Source: Salminus brasiliensis
Lineage: Eukaryota; Chordata; Actinopteri; Characiformes; Bryconidae
Direction: 5' to 3'
Assembly (NCBI RefSeq): GCF_030463535.1
Contig: NC_132888.1
Span: 5,324,081-5,388,080 of the forward strand
DNA length: 64,000 nucleotides
Shown: positions 1-9,930 of the stretch, piece by piece
Position numbering within the stretch: the first letter of the stretch is position 1
How the letters are laid out: the number at the start of each line of letters is the position of its first letter
Position numbers and translations under genes: made by a program
The notes under the pieces: generated by a model
Told to the model about the DNA's origin: nothing
Databases searched by the model: none
Seen by the model: the letters and a program-made list of their open reading frames with translations, nothing else

Positions 1-118
1 TGGCAAGAATGTACATGATCAGTAGTACAACACCAACAGACAGGGGTTGTTGCACTGTATCAAATCCTCCAAAGACAAATTCAGTGATGGCTTGTCTTGA
101 AATATTTTGAATCAACAT
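1..118 (-). CDS. odorant receptor, 5' part only (cut by window edge)
   Basis: N-terminal 39 codons of a class A GPCR of the odorant receptor family, read leftwards off the window edge. The start ATG (116-118) is followed by MLIQNISRQ, with an N-glycosylation sequon (NIS), then the extracellular tail and the beginning of TM1. Over its visible length it matches the OR at 2223-3158 almost base for base (M-L-I versus M-V-I at the start), and the similarity runs on upstream to about position 529. It is therefore a tandem duplicate of that gene. Whether the rest is intact cannot be told from this window. Confidence 0.85.
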   Translation of the reverse strand, partial: MLIQNISRQAITEFVFGGFDTVQQPLSVGVVLLIMYILA

Positions 119-346
119 GGTGTATTATTCTCAATAGTTATTATTCTTTCAACCACAAAAATCGACCCTGTATTTCCTTTAGGTCAATGCATCAAGTTGT
201 AATATTTAATAATCATCCAACACATGTCTGAAAACATAATTGTAGAATTTTTCCTCTGTCTAGTAGAGTCTCTGGTGATGGGCATTGCAAACATAAAATA
301 TCTCATGCTCAGCAACAGTTCTGGAAATAAGGCATTAGAAATCACA

Positions 347-354
347 TTATATAT
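347..354 (-). promoter_or_regulatory. TATA-like box of the partial OR
   Basis: A TATATAA-type string on the minus strand about 230 bp before the ATG at 118. The same string lies at the same distance before the duplicate gene (3392-3399). Candidate only; no start site can be seen. Confidence 0.3.
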
Positions 355-393
355 GTCACAGTAAATATTAAGAAGCTCACTGGTGAATAAGAG

Positions 394-396
<3 letters not shown>

Positions 397-440
<44 letters not shown>
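397..440. repeat. (CT)n/(CA)n microsatellite
   Basis: Pure CT dinucleotide run followed by CA repeats. A shorter CT run occupies the matching place upstream of the duplicated OR (3467-3499). Confidence 0.95.
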
Positions 441-529
441 AGCTTTTCCCATGTGTGTAGACATGGGGAGATAAGGTGTAAAATGTATCAACCTAAATAT
501 AAGTATATGAACCACAACAAACCAACATT

Positions 530-1205
530 TACATTACATTTACATTTAAGGCATTTAGCAGACGCTCTTCTCCAGAGCAACTTACAAAAGTACTTTGCTA
601 TTTACCCAAGAAAAACCCTAGCTAGTTTGAATAAGCAAAAAATGTAAAGATACCTCTAATCTTAGACACTATTAAACACAAGTCAAAAAGGTGACCACTC
701 TACTATTTATCCAAGTACTCTCAGAAGAGGAGGGTCTTGCGTTTGAAGACAGTAAGCAACTCTGATTTTCAGACACCCAAGAGAAGCTTGTTCCACCATT
801 TCAGTGCAGGGCAGAAAAAAGCCTGCATGCTTGTCTTCCGTGGATTTTGAGGGATGGTGGGTCAAGCCGAGCCGTACTTAAAGCTCTAAGGGCTCTTGGT
901 GCAGATCGGCTTTTGGTCCAGTCTTGACTTTGTAGGCCAGTATCAAGGTTTTGAATCTAATGCGGGCTGCAGCTACAGGAAGCTAGTGAAGAGAGAATGC
1001 AGCCGAGGAGTGCCATGGCTGAATTTAGAAATGTTGAAGACGACTCGTGCCGCTGCATTCTCGATAAGTTGCAGGGCCCTGATGGTGCGCAGAAGGAGGC
1101 CAGCCAAAAGAGTTGCAGTTGTCAAGTCAAGTGTCGAGAGACTGAACGAGTACCTGGGTGGCCTCTCTAGAGAGGAAGGGTCGGATACTCCAGATGTGAG
1201 TAGAG
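530..1205 (-). mobile_element. L2-clade LINE, 3' fragment
   Basis: Reverse complement of the 3' end of the L2 LINE seen at 52.9-54.15 kb. It begins on the left with the LINE tail (TTAGCAGACGCTCTT, AGAGCAACTTACAAAAG) and runs back through the C-terminal RT region, where the sequence coding for the HWLPVA and LDYCN blocks can still be recognised. It is 5'-truncated and carries stops. It sits head to head with a plus-strand tail of the same family (1206-1372). The flank of the duplicate OR at 3.6 kb lacks both, so this insertion came after the OR duplication. Confidence 0.8.
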
Positions 1206-1372
1206 TGTTCTCCTTACTGACTTCTGTTTAATAGTGTCTAAACTTAGATGTATCTTTGAATTTTTAGCCTATTCAGACTAGCTGATATTATTCTTAGGTA
1301 AATAGTAAAGCACTTTTGTAAGTCGCTCTGGATAAGAGCATCTGCTAAATGCCTTAAATGTAAAATGTAAAT
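1206..1372 (+). mobile_element. L2-clade LINE 3' tail
   Basis: The last about 165 bp of the L2 family on the plus strand, including GTAAGTCGCTCTGGATAAG and GCATCTGCTAAATG and ending in ATGTAAATGT. It is an inverted copy of the left end of the adjoining fragment, so the pair looks like one element with about 80-bp or longer terminal inverted repeats. Confidence 0.75.
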
Positions 1373-2222
1373 GTACTCACACTTGCACCCTATCATCTTT
1401 CATTTGCATGTGCACGATTAGGTGTTCAAGGCTGTAGGGTGTCCTGTTTATTCAAATTACCCCAACAAGGTGTTCATGAGCACCCCCTATGTGCACCCTG
1501 TTTGTAAGTCTACATCAGACCATACTTTTGTGAAGGCAATTACCCATGTTCCACTATGATCTCATGATGTTCCTTTCATAATCCAACCAAGGACAGGGAA
1601 AACAAAAAAAACACCAAGTGGAATCTATTATTATTGCTTGTATCAAGACAGATGTGTTTCTGCAGGTATTGATGTATTGATATCAACATGTGGTACACTG
1701 TTGGATTTGCTGATGACAGTTTTGGATTATGGACACCCATTTTCTATTCAAAACAAAATACAAAACTTGACTTGTCTAATCAATATCACCTTACACTAAA
1801 GGAAACTTGCATCATCATGCTGACATGACAAGAATTAATAAGATATTTTAAGGGCAACTTTTATAATGTTTAATCAAATATTAGCACCATGAAAATTTGT
1901 ATTAACCAGCTGTACTACATACTTGACCAGGAAACAGGACATCACAGGGAACCAGTAATTTATATAGAATTATTTATTTTGTTCTGTCTGTTTGCTTTTT
2001 ATGTAATAAAGTAAGCTCATTCACAGTTTTGTAGCAAATTACTTACTCGTAGTAGCAAATTATTTCCCTCTTCTGATATTTTTTATTCTTTTATGATCCT
2101 TCTCTTTCTGTTCCTCATTCTTCATCTTAATTTGCATTTTAACATCTCTATTTAATTTATATTCAACATCTGTATTCAATATCTTGAATATCTTCTAATT
2201 GCTTTAACATATTGTTCTTTGT
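1373..2222. other. intergenic, no gene seen
   Basis: AT-rich spacer downstream of the OR at 2223-3158. A possible minus-strand polyadenylation signal (AATAAA, 2082-2087) lies about 135 bp past that gene's stop. Nothing else recognised. Confidence 0.5.
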
Positions 2223-3158
2223 TCATGTATCTCTTTTGACAATGTTAAATATTTTATTTCTGATCTCCTTGGTTCTGAAACAGTAAATAAAAGGGTTGAT
2301 TAAAGAAGGTCCAAGAATTGACCCAATCATCAACCCATTTCGTTCTGCCACAGTTAAAACTAAACCTGTCCTGGTCAGGACTATTCGCATAAATGTGGGT
2401 GCATAGTAACAAATTATGACTATCAAATGACTAAAACAGGTATTGAATGCTTTTTTCTTGTCACTTCTTGAGGACATTCCCACAACAACAATAATTATCT
2501 TTACATAGGACAGACAGATGAAACCAAATGTTGTAAAACAAAGAACAGATGTTAAAATGGACCCCTGGTTAAAATATGGTTCAGGATCAACACAAGTTGC
2601 TCGGGTAACAGTTGCATAGTCACAAAACATGTACTTTACAGTTGAGTAACAAACCTGTAAAGGGACAACAGTTGCAGGCATTATAGCTGTAATTGCAGAA
2701 CCCGCCAACCAGAGTACAATAATGATCAGAACACAACGGATATTTGTCAGAATGGAATGGTACCGTAAAGGACTGCTTATAGCAACAAATCGGTCAAATG
2801 CCATTATACTAATAGCAAGCATTTCCATTAGACCACTTAAATGGAAAATAAACATCTGCATAATGCAAGGTACATAGGATATGATTTTATAGCCAGCTAC
2901 AAGAATACCTATCATAGTTGGGCATGCACTTGTACAGTTCACTATGTCTACAATGGCTAAATTACAAATAAACAGGTACATTGGCTGGTGCAAACGCTTA
3001 TCCATGACAATGAAATACACATTTGCAGTGTTAGCAGTCATAGCAAGAATGTACATGATCAGTAGTACAACACCAACAGACAGGGGTTGTTGCACTGTAT
3101 CAAATCCTCCAAAGACAAATTCAGTGATGGCTTGTCTTGAAATATTTTGAATCACCAT
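2223..3158 (-). CDS. odorant receptor
   Basis: Intact 311-residue seven-TM odorant receptor, expected in the ciliary membrane of olfactory neurons and coupled to Golf. Visible: sequon NIS at residues 5-7, TM2 LFICNLAIVD, TM3 Cys98 for the disulphide to ECL2, MAFDRFVAI at 119-127 (DRF instead of DRY, and AIS where most ORs have AIC), ECL2 cysteines 170/179/189, SY at 217-218, KKKAFNTCFSH before TM6, and [13 protein letters not shown] in TM7/helix 8. The TM1 Gly-Asn is TANTAN here, so Gly is lost as in its minus-strand relatives. I chose the ATG at 3156-3158 because it aligns with the starts of the paralogues; an in-frame upstream start at 3176 would add six residues. No frameshift or stop. Confidence 0.96.
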   Translation of the reverse strand: MVIQNISRQAITEFVFGGFDTVQQPLSVGVVLLIMYILAMTANTANVYFIVMDKRLHQPMYLFICNLAIVDIVNCTSACPTMIGILVAGYKIISYVPCIMQMFIFHLSGLMEMLAISIMAFDRFVAISSPLRYHSILTNIRCVLIIIVLWLAGSAITAIMPATVVPLQVCYSTVKYMFCDYATVTRATCVDPEPYFNQGSILTSVLCFTTFGFICLSYVKIIIVVVGMSSRSDKKKAFNTCFSHLIVIICYYAPTFMRIVLTRTGLVLTVAERNGLMIGSILGPSLINPFIYCFRTKEIRNKIFNIVKRDT

Positions 3159-3461
3159 GGTGATTATTATTCTCAATAGTTATTAATCCTTCATCCACAT
3201 AAAAATGTACTCTGTATTTCCTTCATGTCAATGCATCACAATATAATATTCAATAATTATCCAACACATGTCTAAAAACATAATTGCAGAATTGTTCCTC
3301 TGTCTAGTAGAGTCTCTGGTGATGGGCATTGCAAACCATAAAATATCTCATGCTCAGTAACAGTTATGGAAACAAGGCATTAGGAGTCACATTATATATG
3401 TCACAGTTTTAAATATTAAGAAGCTCATTGGTGAATAAGAGAAGCTCTATTTTTTCCACTT

Positions 3462-3466
<5 letters not shown>

Positions 3467-3499
<33 letters not shown>
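3467..3499. repeat. (CT)n microsatellite
   Basis: CT dinucleotide run upstream of an OR; counterpart of the run at 397-440. Confidence 0.9.
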
Positions 3500-3502
<3 letters not shown>

Positions 3503-3623
3503 CTCACTCTTCCCATGTGTATAGTGTATACATGGGGAGATGAGGTGTAAAATGGTTCAACCTAAATATTAGTATATGAACCACAACAAACAAACAGAAT
3601 TGTTTCATTTTACTGTTTATTGG

Positions 3624-3626
<3 letters not shown>

Positions 3627-3665
<39 letters not shown>
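3627..3665. repeat. (TTA)n microsatellite
   Basis: Uninterrupted TTA triplets followed by a few AGT triplets. Confidence 0.95.
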
Positions 3666-4261
3666 GAAGTAGTAGTAGTAATGTTATCTTTATATAGCAC
3701 AAATTGTATTACATTTTATTTGTCAGACACTGAATCATAAATAGTAGAGTTAGCAATAAAATGATTTGATGACTGTGTGTTTTCAAATTACTCACTTTCT
3801 AGTGTTTTGGTATTAAAAGGTTTTTTGAACCGGATCAGCAGTTCTAAAAACCATAATTTTGTGTGGTAGAAAGGTATTCACAATAACATTTGTGAATTTT
3901 CCAAAGTATTTGTGTTTCACAAGAACTGCCTCCACCCATTTTGTACTTAGAAAAGACAGGATTAAACTAATTTTAACACTTTGAAATAATTTATAGATTT
4001 ATAGATTACATTTCAGTTGATTTCTGTTCATTTCTGTTCAGGTAGTCAGGATGCCTAACTCTTTCCCTGCCCTGCCTCCCCTTCCCCTTTCACCCCTTAA
4101 CATACAAACTTTGGATCCTGCACACCAATATTACACAAACTCATTACTGAACATTGCATTATCAACAATAACTTGGCCCGACATTGGCTTGACCCGACAT
4201 TACTTAAGATCCATGGAAGATAAGCATCCATGCTATTATGGGCCCCATATTGACTTTTGTG

Positions 4262-4390
4262 TTTAGTATTGTTTAAGCTTAGTAGTATCTTTGGATCCTA
4301 GTCTGTTCAAACTAGCTAAGGGTATTTTTCTGAGTAAACAGCAAAGCTTTTGTAAGTCGCTCTGGATAACTAAATATCTTAAATGTTAAA
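4262..4390 (+). mobile_element. L2-clade LINE 3' tail
   Basis: Matches the tail of the other L2 copies in the window (AGTATCTTTGGATCCTAGTC, then TTTTGTAAGTCGCTCTGGATA) and ends in a decayed AAATG repeat. The sequence just before it may belong to the same copy, but I cannot prove it. Confidence 0.65.
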
Positions 4391-5616
4391 AGTAAACTCC
4401 ACTCACTTCATTACAGATTGGACAACTGATGTATTGTAGTTTCACAGTTTCCAAGGGGGGCATAAAATACAAGATCTGTGGATGAGTGTTTTTAGTAATA
4501 TCCCAGCCTGATCCAGACATTTTTATTAATAGATCATTGTATCCTAAGAACATTCATAGAACGTTATAGGACATAGGGGATATGGTTAGGAAGGTTCAGG
4601 AGGACCATAGTTTTGAAGACTATAAAGTTTTCTCTGAGGAGAAGGAAGTGGGTTAGGCGTGAATTGTGGATAAAGTCTGGGGCCATGTTTTAAAATATGG
4701 ATTATTTGTGATTAAATAATCAATAATAAATGTATTTTATGTATTTTTAATGTGTGATAGCTTTAATGTGTGTTAGTTTAATTGCCTCCAATTTTGAATC
4801 TGCTAAATGTTACACATTTGCATGTAAAACATGTTGAAAGTTACTGTAATGCAAAAACCTTTTGCTTTTTTGTATCTCCATTCTTTTCACAAAATGTGAC
4901 TAGAATGTGAATCTAGCAGTTGTTTATTACATTCTGTCAAAGTTTCATGATGAATGGAACAGAAAAGAAATGCTCCAAAATGAATTGTAAGAAACATTTT
5001 TACATTGACATCCATTGAGAAAGTCAGGGAATGCATAAATGTTCTCTTTCTGAACCAATATTATAAGGATGTAAGCACTAACAAAACCTTTGGTCATTTG
5101 GTGTAAAAATCAATGGTAGAAACAGTACTGAAATCTATTCAGGGAGTGTTTTCTTTGAACAGCTTAGTCAGGCCCTTGTGAAGCAGAGAGGAGATAATGT
5201 CTTCCTAGATCAAAACCTACTGTCAGAGAGATCCAAAAACACAGCATTTCCAACAGCTTGAAAAGGTGAAAAATGCATCATGTAAGATTTGTGGAATTCC
5301 AAAATATATGTCTGTAAAGCACAAACACAAAACCTCTGTATGGTCTGAGTAAGGGTCACCTCCAGCTTTCCATCAAGCCCTGCTAGAAAGCAGAAGTCAG
5401 TTAGGTTGGTCATTTTAATGTGTTGTAGATTTGTAAATAGTTTGTCTTTTCTGTGTCTGAGGAGCCATGTGTTAGTATGTGAGTGTGTAAAAAGTTGTAG
5501 CTAGTTTATCAAAATGTATTCTTTCCTTGGTTTATGCTTTTGAACTCATTCTACAACATATCCACTGGCAACTGTTTAAATATTGCATACAATTTAATAC
5601 TGCTACTTGCCATAAA

Positions 5617-5617
<1 letters not shown>

Positions 5618-5649
<32 letters not shown>

Positions 5650-5656
5650 CATTATT

Positions 5657-5690
<34 letters not shown>
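5618..5690. repeat. (ATT)n followed by (TAA)n, self-complementary
   Basis: ATT triplets run into TAA triplets, so the two halves are complementary and could fold into one long hairpin. It lies 19 bp left of the Gypsy LTR. Confidence 0.9.
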
Positions 5691-5691
<1 letters not shown>

Positions 5692-5708
5692 TAACAAATG
5701 CCAATAAA

Positions 5709-6325
5709 TATCATGGCATGTTAGGCCAGACCAAGATGGATAAACACTCACAGAGATGGAATCAAAGCAAGCAGATTTATTGACAGAAACCAGGTTAACA
5801 AAAAAGGGCAAGTGAGGCAAAATGAGCAGCAACTAGTGGGTACAAGTCGAAAACCAAAACACAAACATGACAAATGAAATGGCGAACTAAACCGACCTGG
5901 GACTGGGAGGAATTTAGAGCAGAGCAGAGTGCCGAGGAGAATATCAGGGGAAAAACCAAAAGGGAACTATAACTCAAACCGACAAGCAGGGCCTGAGAGA
6001 TAAGGGGTTAATGCTAACGAAACTAATGGAGGGAGCTGGAGAACCAGGCACCAGACAAAACGGCAAAGCCAACCCATCCTGAAATGGCAGTGTGCCGTAG
6101 TGAGCGTAGGTCACCTTGCTTGGGGTGTGGGTAACCAGAGAATCCAGCCATGAAGTGAGCAAGCCTTGCTAATCATGTGAGTAGCTGGGAGTCTGACTCC
6201 TGAACGTGAGTAAAGCACCTGAGCTGTCCTGAACACACCGGATACGTGCGAAGAAGGGCGTCCTAGAGGTTCCAGACGGTTCAATTCTCGGCAAAGAACT
6301 TGGAATTGCAGCTCCTTAAGTACCC
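5709..6325 (-). repeat. Gypsy 3' LTR (truncated)
   Basis: Aligns with 7482-8090 of the other LTR until the shared CTCCTTA-GTACCCCA stretch, then turns into pol sequence. The upstream part of the LTR (about 150 bp in the minus-strand sense) has been lost. A minus-strand AATAAA within the LTR fits a polyadenylation signal. Confidence 0.8.
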
Positions 6326-7481
6326 CAGGAATCCAGCACCTGCCAAACTGTGTATGAGGGGGCCCCCTCAACCTCCACAGGTTCCGGCAACATGTTCGCC
6401 GGGCTGGCCTCATCAAGGGGCCTGGGCACCACAGGCTTCAACTGAGAGTCATGAAAAACAGGATGGACATGTGAGTGGGGAGGTAACTGCAACATATGAG
6501 AAAACGTTGTTAACCTGTTTGATAATTAAATAAGGGCCGGTGAACTTAACTGAATGCTTGTGAGGGGGGATCCCCGTCCGCAGATCTTTGGTTGCCAACC
6601 AGACTCGATTTCCCGGTTCATAGGATGGGGTCTCCCCCTCTTGCGATCTGCCTGCTCTTTGTAGCTATGCAGGAAGGTCTGGATGTTTTGGTGTGCTGTG
6701 ATCCAGACTGCTTCACTGCGATGCATCCAGGAGTCTACCGCCAGCACGGGCTGGTACCCCAGATAGAACTGATAGGGGATCAGACCAGTGGTCACGCCAT
6801 CTCTGCCCAGACCAAATACTGATACCAGTCGCTGGGGTACTTGTGGCAGTAGAGCCTTAGGAAGTTCCCCAGCTCCTGGTTGGTGCGCTCACACTCAACG
6901 CCGTTGGACTGGGGGTCTGGGGGCCATGATAGCCCTAGTATCAGAGTGTGCTCGGAGACTGGGAGAACCAACAGGGATGCCTCCTCCTGGTGGAGGAAGC
7001 TAGCGGCTAACTTCACCTTGGTGGTGACTTGGGCAACCGGTTGGGGACCCATGGGCTGCCCGTCCAGGGCGGTGATGCAGAGAGTCCTCGGGAGCAGCTC
7101 GGCCAGGATGTTAAGTTGAGCTGCCCTCCGCACCGCAGTCGATCAACACTGCAACGACACAAGACTGGCACTGGTAGGAAACAACCACAGGCAACATGAT
7201 CGACTGAGACACCAACACCTGGGTGGGTAAACTCACCACATTAGCATGAGGAGACTCCTCCCCGCGCTCTCCAGTGGTCTGCCACGTGGCTCCTCGCAAT
7301 TGCCTCCCGCAGTCTAGTGACTTCATGCTGTTGGTCTGCCTGTTTCTGCGCCAGGTGACCAATAGTCTCAGACACACTCTGGAGAGTGAGCTGCTGCTGC
7401 CCTCAAGAACTGTCCTTGGGCATGAACAGCCTGATTCGAGGCTTCCATCCCCACTGTTCAGAGGCTGTCGGACGAGAATTC
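6326..7481 (-). pseudogene. Gypsy gag-pol remnant (protease fused to integrase end)
   Basis: On the minus strand, a short gag-like start next to the LTR is followed by an aspartic protease segment in which the catalytic triad reads D-C-G (VLIDCGAEG) instead of D-S/T-G. About 60 codons later TLILGLSWP, the usual end of the protease domain, joins directly to PQSNGVECERTNQELG, the last block of the integrase core. The integrase C-terminal region (FYLGYQPVL, KEQADRKRG) and a HPVFHDSQLKPVV chromodomain-linker motif follow. The deletion removed the RT, RNase H and the first two integrase Asp residues, so the copy cannot encode its own mobility. Confidence 0.8.
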
Positions 7482-8238
7482 TGTCATGGCGTATTAGGCC
7501 AGACCAAGATGGATGAACACTCACAGAGATGGAATTAAAGCAAGCAGATTTATTGACAGAAACCAAGTTAACAAAAAGGGGCAAGTGAGGCAAAATGAGC
7601 AGCAACTAGTGGGTACAAGTCGAAACCAAAACACAAACGTGACAAATGAAATGGCGAACTAAACCAACCTGGGACTGGGAGGAGTCAGGAGTAGAGCAGA
7701 GTGACGAGGAGAATAGCAGGGGAAAAACCAAAAGGGAATTAGAACTCAAACCTACAGAAAGGGCCTAGGAGATAAGGGGTTAATGCTAACCAAAACTCGA
7801 GCAGTGCTCAATAAACTAATGGAGAGAGCTGGAGAACCAGCCACCAGACAAAACAGCAAGGCCGAACCAACCTGAAATGGCAGCGTGACGTAGTGAGTGT
7901 AGGTCGCCTTGTTTGGGGTGTGGATAACCAGAGAATCTGGCCAGGAAGTGAGCGAGCCTTGCTAATCACATGAGCACCTGAACACACCAGACATGTGCGA
8001 GGAACCTCAGGGCGACCTAGAGGTTCCAGACAGTACAATTCTCGGCAGCAAACTCTGGAATTGCGACTCCTTATGTACCCCAAGTCCCAGGTGTAACTCA
8101 TGAACAAAACAATGACCGATTTATAACTGAACTGAACCAAACACACATGAACGTAAATGAGACGGAAGTCCTTATTTGGGCCTGTGGGTGCCGGCTCGGG
8201 ATCGCCCCGGGGGAGGGTGCGATAACGAGGGCCTGACA
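7482..8238 (-). repeat. Gypsy 5' LTR
   Basis: A 757-bp LTR starting TGTCATGGC and ending CCTGACA on the plus strand (TG...CA ends). It is the complete counterpart of the truncated LTR at 5709-6325. Confidence 0.82.
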
Positions 8239-8522
8239 ATAAGTATAAATGTGTCGGAAAAATACTATATTTCCAGTTTGTTGATTAAAAATATACTTAT
8301 TTCTGTGTATGGAGTTAAAGTTAATTAATTAATTAATTCTTCATAGATTCATGCTTGGTGGAAAAATGGTTAATTTTGAACTCAATGTCATTTTAATTAA
8401 CCCACGCAACAAGGCAGTAATGTCAATGTCAACAACAATATAGTGTAATAAGTCACAAGAAAGTAGTAAATACACATTAAGGGCATTTTGTCAACAATTA
8501 CTATTTTTCCTATTTAAAAAAA
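8239..8522. other. intergenic
   Basis: AT-rich, with a short (TTAA)n run at 8316-8339. Similar sequence recurs near 14.1 kb as part of the duplicated block around the two near-identical ORs. No gene seen. Confidence 0.5.
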
Positions 8523-8981
8523 TTAGGAACAAATAGACACAAAAAAATCAAATTTTAGTAAGGAAAAGATTAAACAGATAGTATTATAAAATATTCCCAC
8601 ATCACTACCCACATCATTTAAATCACTAAAACATACCAGATTCCTCACAAATTCAATGAATATAGTGGACAGGGCATGGTACGTGAGCAAAAGCCATAAA
8701 GCAATGGAACACCAAAGCGAGACAGTCTTTTCAGTTGTTATAGTTACTGTTTGAGCAATTTTGCCTAAATAAAACATATTTTCAGTCACTCCTTGCCTTC
8801 CTTGGTGTTTTCTCTGATCAAACAATGTGCAATAATGCACATGTACATGAAACGTCAGCACATTAGATAAATTACATATGTATGGACTAAATCCATGTAG
8901 TCCTTTCAATACACAAATGTACTGAGAAATGGACTGAGAAAGAGCAACTGCCAAAATCATAAGAGGATTTTGTTTTATCAT
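8523..8981 (-). CDS. uncharacterised 152-codon ORF (doubtful)
   Basis: Starts at an ATG only 16 bp past the stop of the OR at 8998-9930, on the same strand. I do not recognise the product. It has a hydrophobic N-terminus, a middle rich in His/Cys, and a hydrophobic segment near residues 88-115 (SLWCSIALWLLLTYHALS), which could be membrane-spanning. The duplicated block at 14.34-14.46 kb keeps the first 15 or so codons and the end but lacks about 320 bp of the middle, so the ORF is not conserved in the paralogous copy. It may be a chance ORF or part of an inserted repeat. Confidence 0.2.
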   Translation of the reverse strand: MIKQNPLMILAVALSQSISQYICVLKGLHGFSPYICNLSNVLTFHVHVHYCTLFDQRKHQGRQGVTENMFYLGKIAQTVTITTEKTVSLWCSIALWLLLTYHALSTIFIEFVRNLVCFSDLNDVGSDVGIFYNTICLIFSLLKFDFFVSICS

Positions 8982-8997
8982 TAATAAATTGTGTTAA

Positions 8998-9930
8998 TTA
9001 ATTCTTTTTGACAAATTTAAATATTTTGTTTCTGATCTCCTTTGTTCTGAAACAATACATGAATGGATTTACTAAAGAAGGTCCAAGAACTGACCCAATC
9101 ATCAACCCATTTCGTTCATCTAATGTCAACACTACACCAATCCTGGTCAGGACTATTCGTACAAAGAGAGGTGCATAATAGCAGATTATGACTACCAAAT
9201 GACTAACACAAGTGTTGAGTGCTTTTTTCTTGTCACTCTTTGATGACATTCTCCCAACAACTATTCCTATCTTTATATAGGACAAAAATATGAAAATAAG
9301 TGTCCCCAAACACAGAACACCTGTAAAAATGGAACTCATATCAAAATATGGTTCAGGATTTACACAAGTTGCTCGGGTAACAGTTGGATAGTCACAAAAC
9401 ATGTACTTCAAATTAGAGTAACATATTTCTAGAGGCATAACAGTAGAAGACAGCCACGCAGTAAATGCAGAAGACAACAACCACAGTGCAATAATAATGA
9501 GAACACAACGGAAATTTGTCAGAATGGAATGGTACCGTAAAGGAATGGCTATAGCAACAAATCGGTCAACTGCCATTATAGATATAGCAAACATTTCCAT
9601 CACAGCACCTGCAATGACAAAAAACATCTGCACAAGGCAAGGTACATAAGATATGGTTTTATAGCCAGCTACAAGGATACCTATCATAGTTGGGCATGCA
9701 CTTGTACAGTAGATTAAGTCTACAAATGCTAAATTACAGACAAACAGGAACATTGGCTGGTGCAAACGCTTATCCATGACAATGAAGTATATAGTTGCAA
9801 GGTTACTAAACATGATAAGAATATAAAGAATCAACAGGGCAATACCAACAACCAAAGGCCTTTGCACTGTATCAAATCCTCGAAAGACAAATTCAGTAAT
9901 AGTTTGTTTGGAAATATTTTGAACTGACAT
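8998..9930 (-). CDS. odorant receptor
   Basis: Intact 310-residue OR. Landmarks: sequon NIS (5-7), FSNLA in place of the GN motif in TM1, Cys98 at the start of TM3, MAVDRFVAIAIPLRY (119-133), ECL2 cysteines 170/179/189, SY at 217-218, KKKALNTCVSH before TM6, and [13 protein letters not shown] from residue 288. By my reading it differs from the OR at 14466-15398 at eight residues (10, 31, 161, 165, 185, 198, 199, 287), five of them in TM4-ECL2-TM5. The start ATG (9928-9930) is shared by the paralogues. A TATAAAA on the minus strand at 10219-10225 may be its promoter. Confidence 0.96.
   Translation of the reverse strand: MSVQNISKQTITEFVFRGFDTVQRPLVVGIALLILYILIMFSNLATIYFIVMDKRLHQPMFLFVCNLAFVDLIYCTSACPTMIGILVAGYKTISYVPCLVQMFFVIAGAVMEMFAISIMAVDRFVAIAIPLRYHSILTNFRCVLIIIALWLLSSAFTAWLSSTVMPLEICYSNLKYMFCDYPTVTRATCVNPEPYFDMSSIFTGVLCLGTLIFIFLSYIKIGIVVGRMSSKSDKKKALNTCVSHLVVIICYYAPLFVRIVLTRIGVVLTLDERNGLMIGSVLGPSLVNPFMYCFRTKEIRNKIFKFVKKN

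Larger units (their letters stand above)
3159..5617. other. intergenic spacer with repeats
   Basis: Holds the upstream region of the OR at 2223-3158, including a TATA-like string at 3392-3399 and a duplicate of bases 119-529. A CT microsatellite, a TTA microsatellite and an L2 tail are listed separately. From about 4400 to 5610 I see no gene, only AT-rich sequence with short chance ORFs. Confidence 0.5.
5709..8238 (-). mobile_element. Ty3/Gypsy LTR retrotransposon, internally deleted
   Basis: A complete insertion by its ends, but coding-dead. Two LTRs (5709-6325 and 7482-8238) enclose remnants of gag, protease, integrase C-terminus and chromodomain linker on the minus strand. The bases outside the ends, ATAAA (5704-5708) and ATAAG (8239-8243), look like a 5-bp target duplication with one mismatch. 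Reverse transcriptase, RNase H and most of integrase are missing. The element lies between two minus-strand ORs in the same orientation as they are. Confidence 0.85.

Noticed and set aside
184-441. 85-codon ORF with an Arg-Glu repeat
   Set aside because: The repeat is the CT microsatellite read in frame; no other support.
896-1231. 111-codon plus-strand ORF
   Set aside because: Lies antisense to an L2 LINE fragment; same for the minus-strand frame at 53487-53894.
5551-5832. 93-codon ORF with Leu and Ile runs
   Set aside because: Encoded by the ATT/TAA microsatellite; low-complexity artefact.
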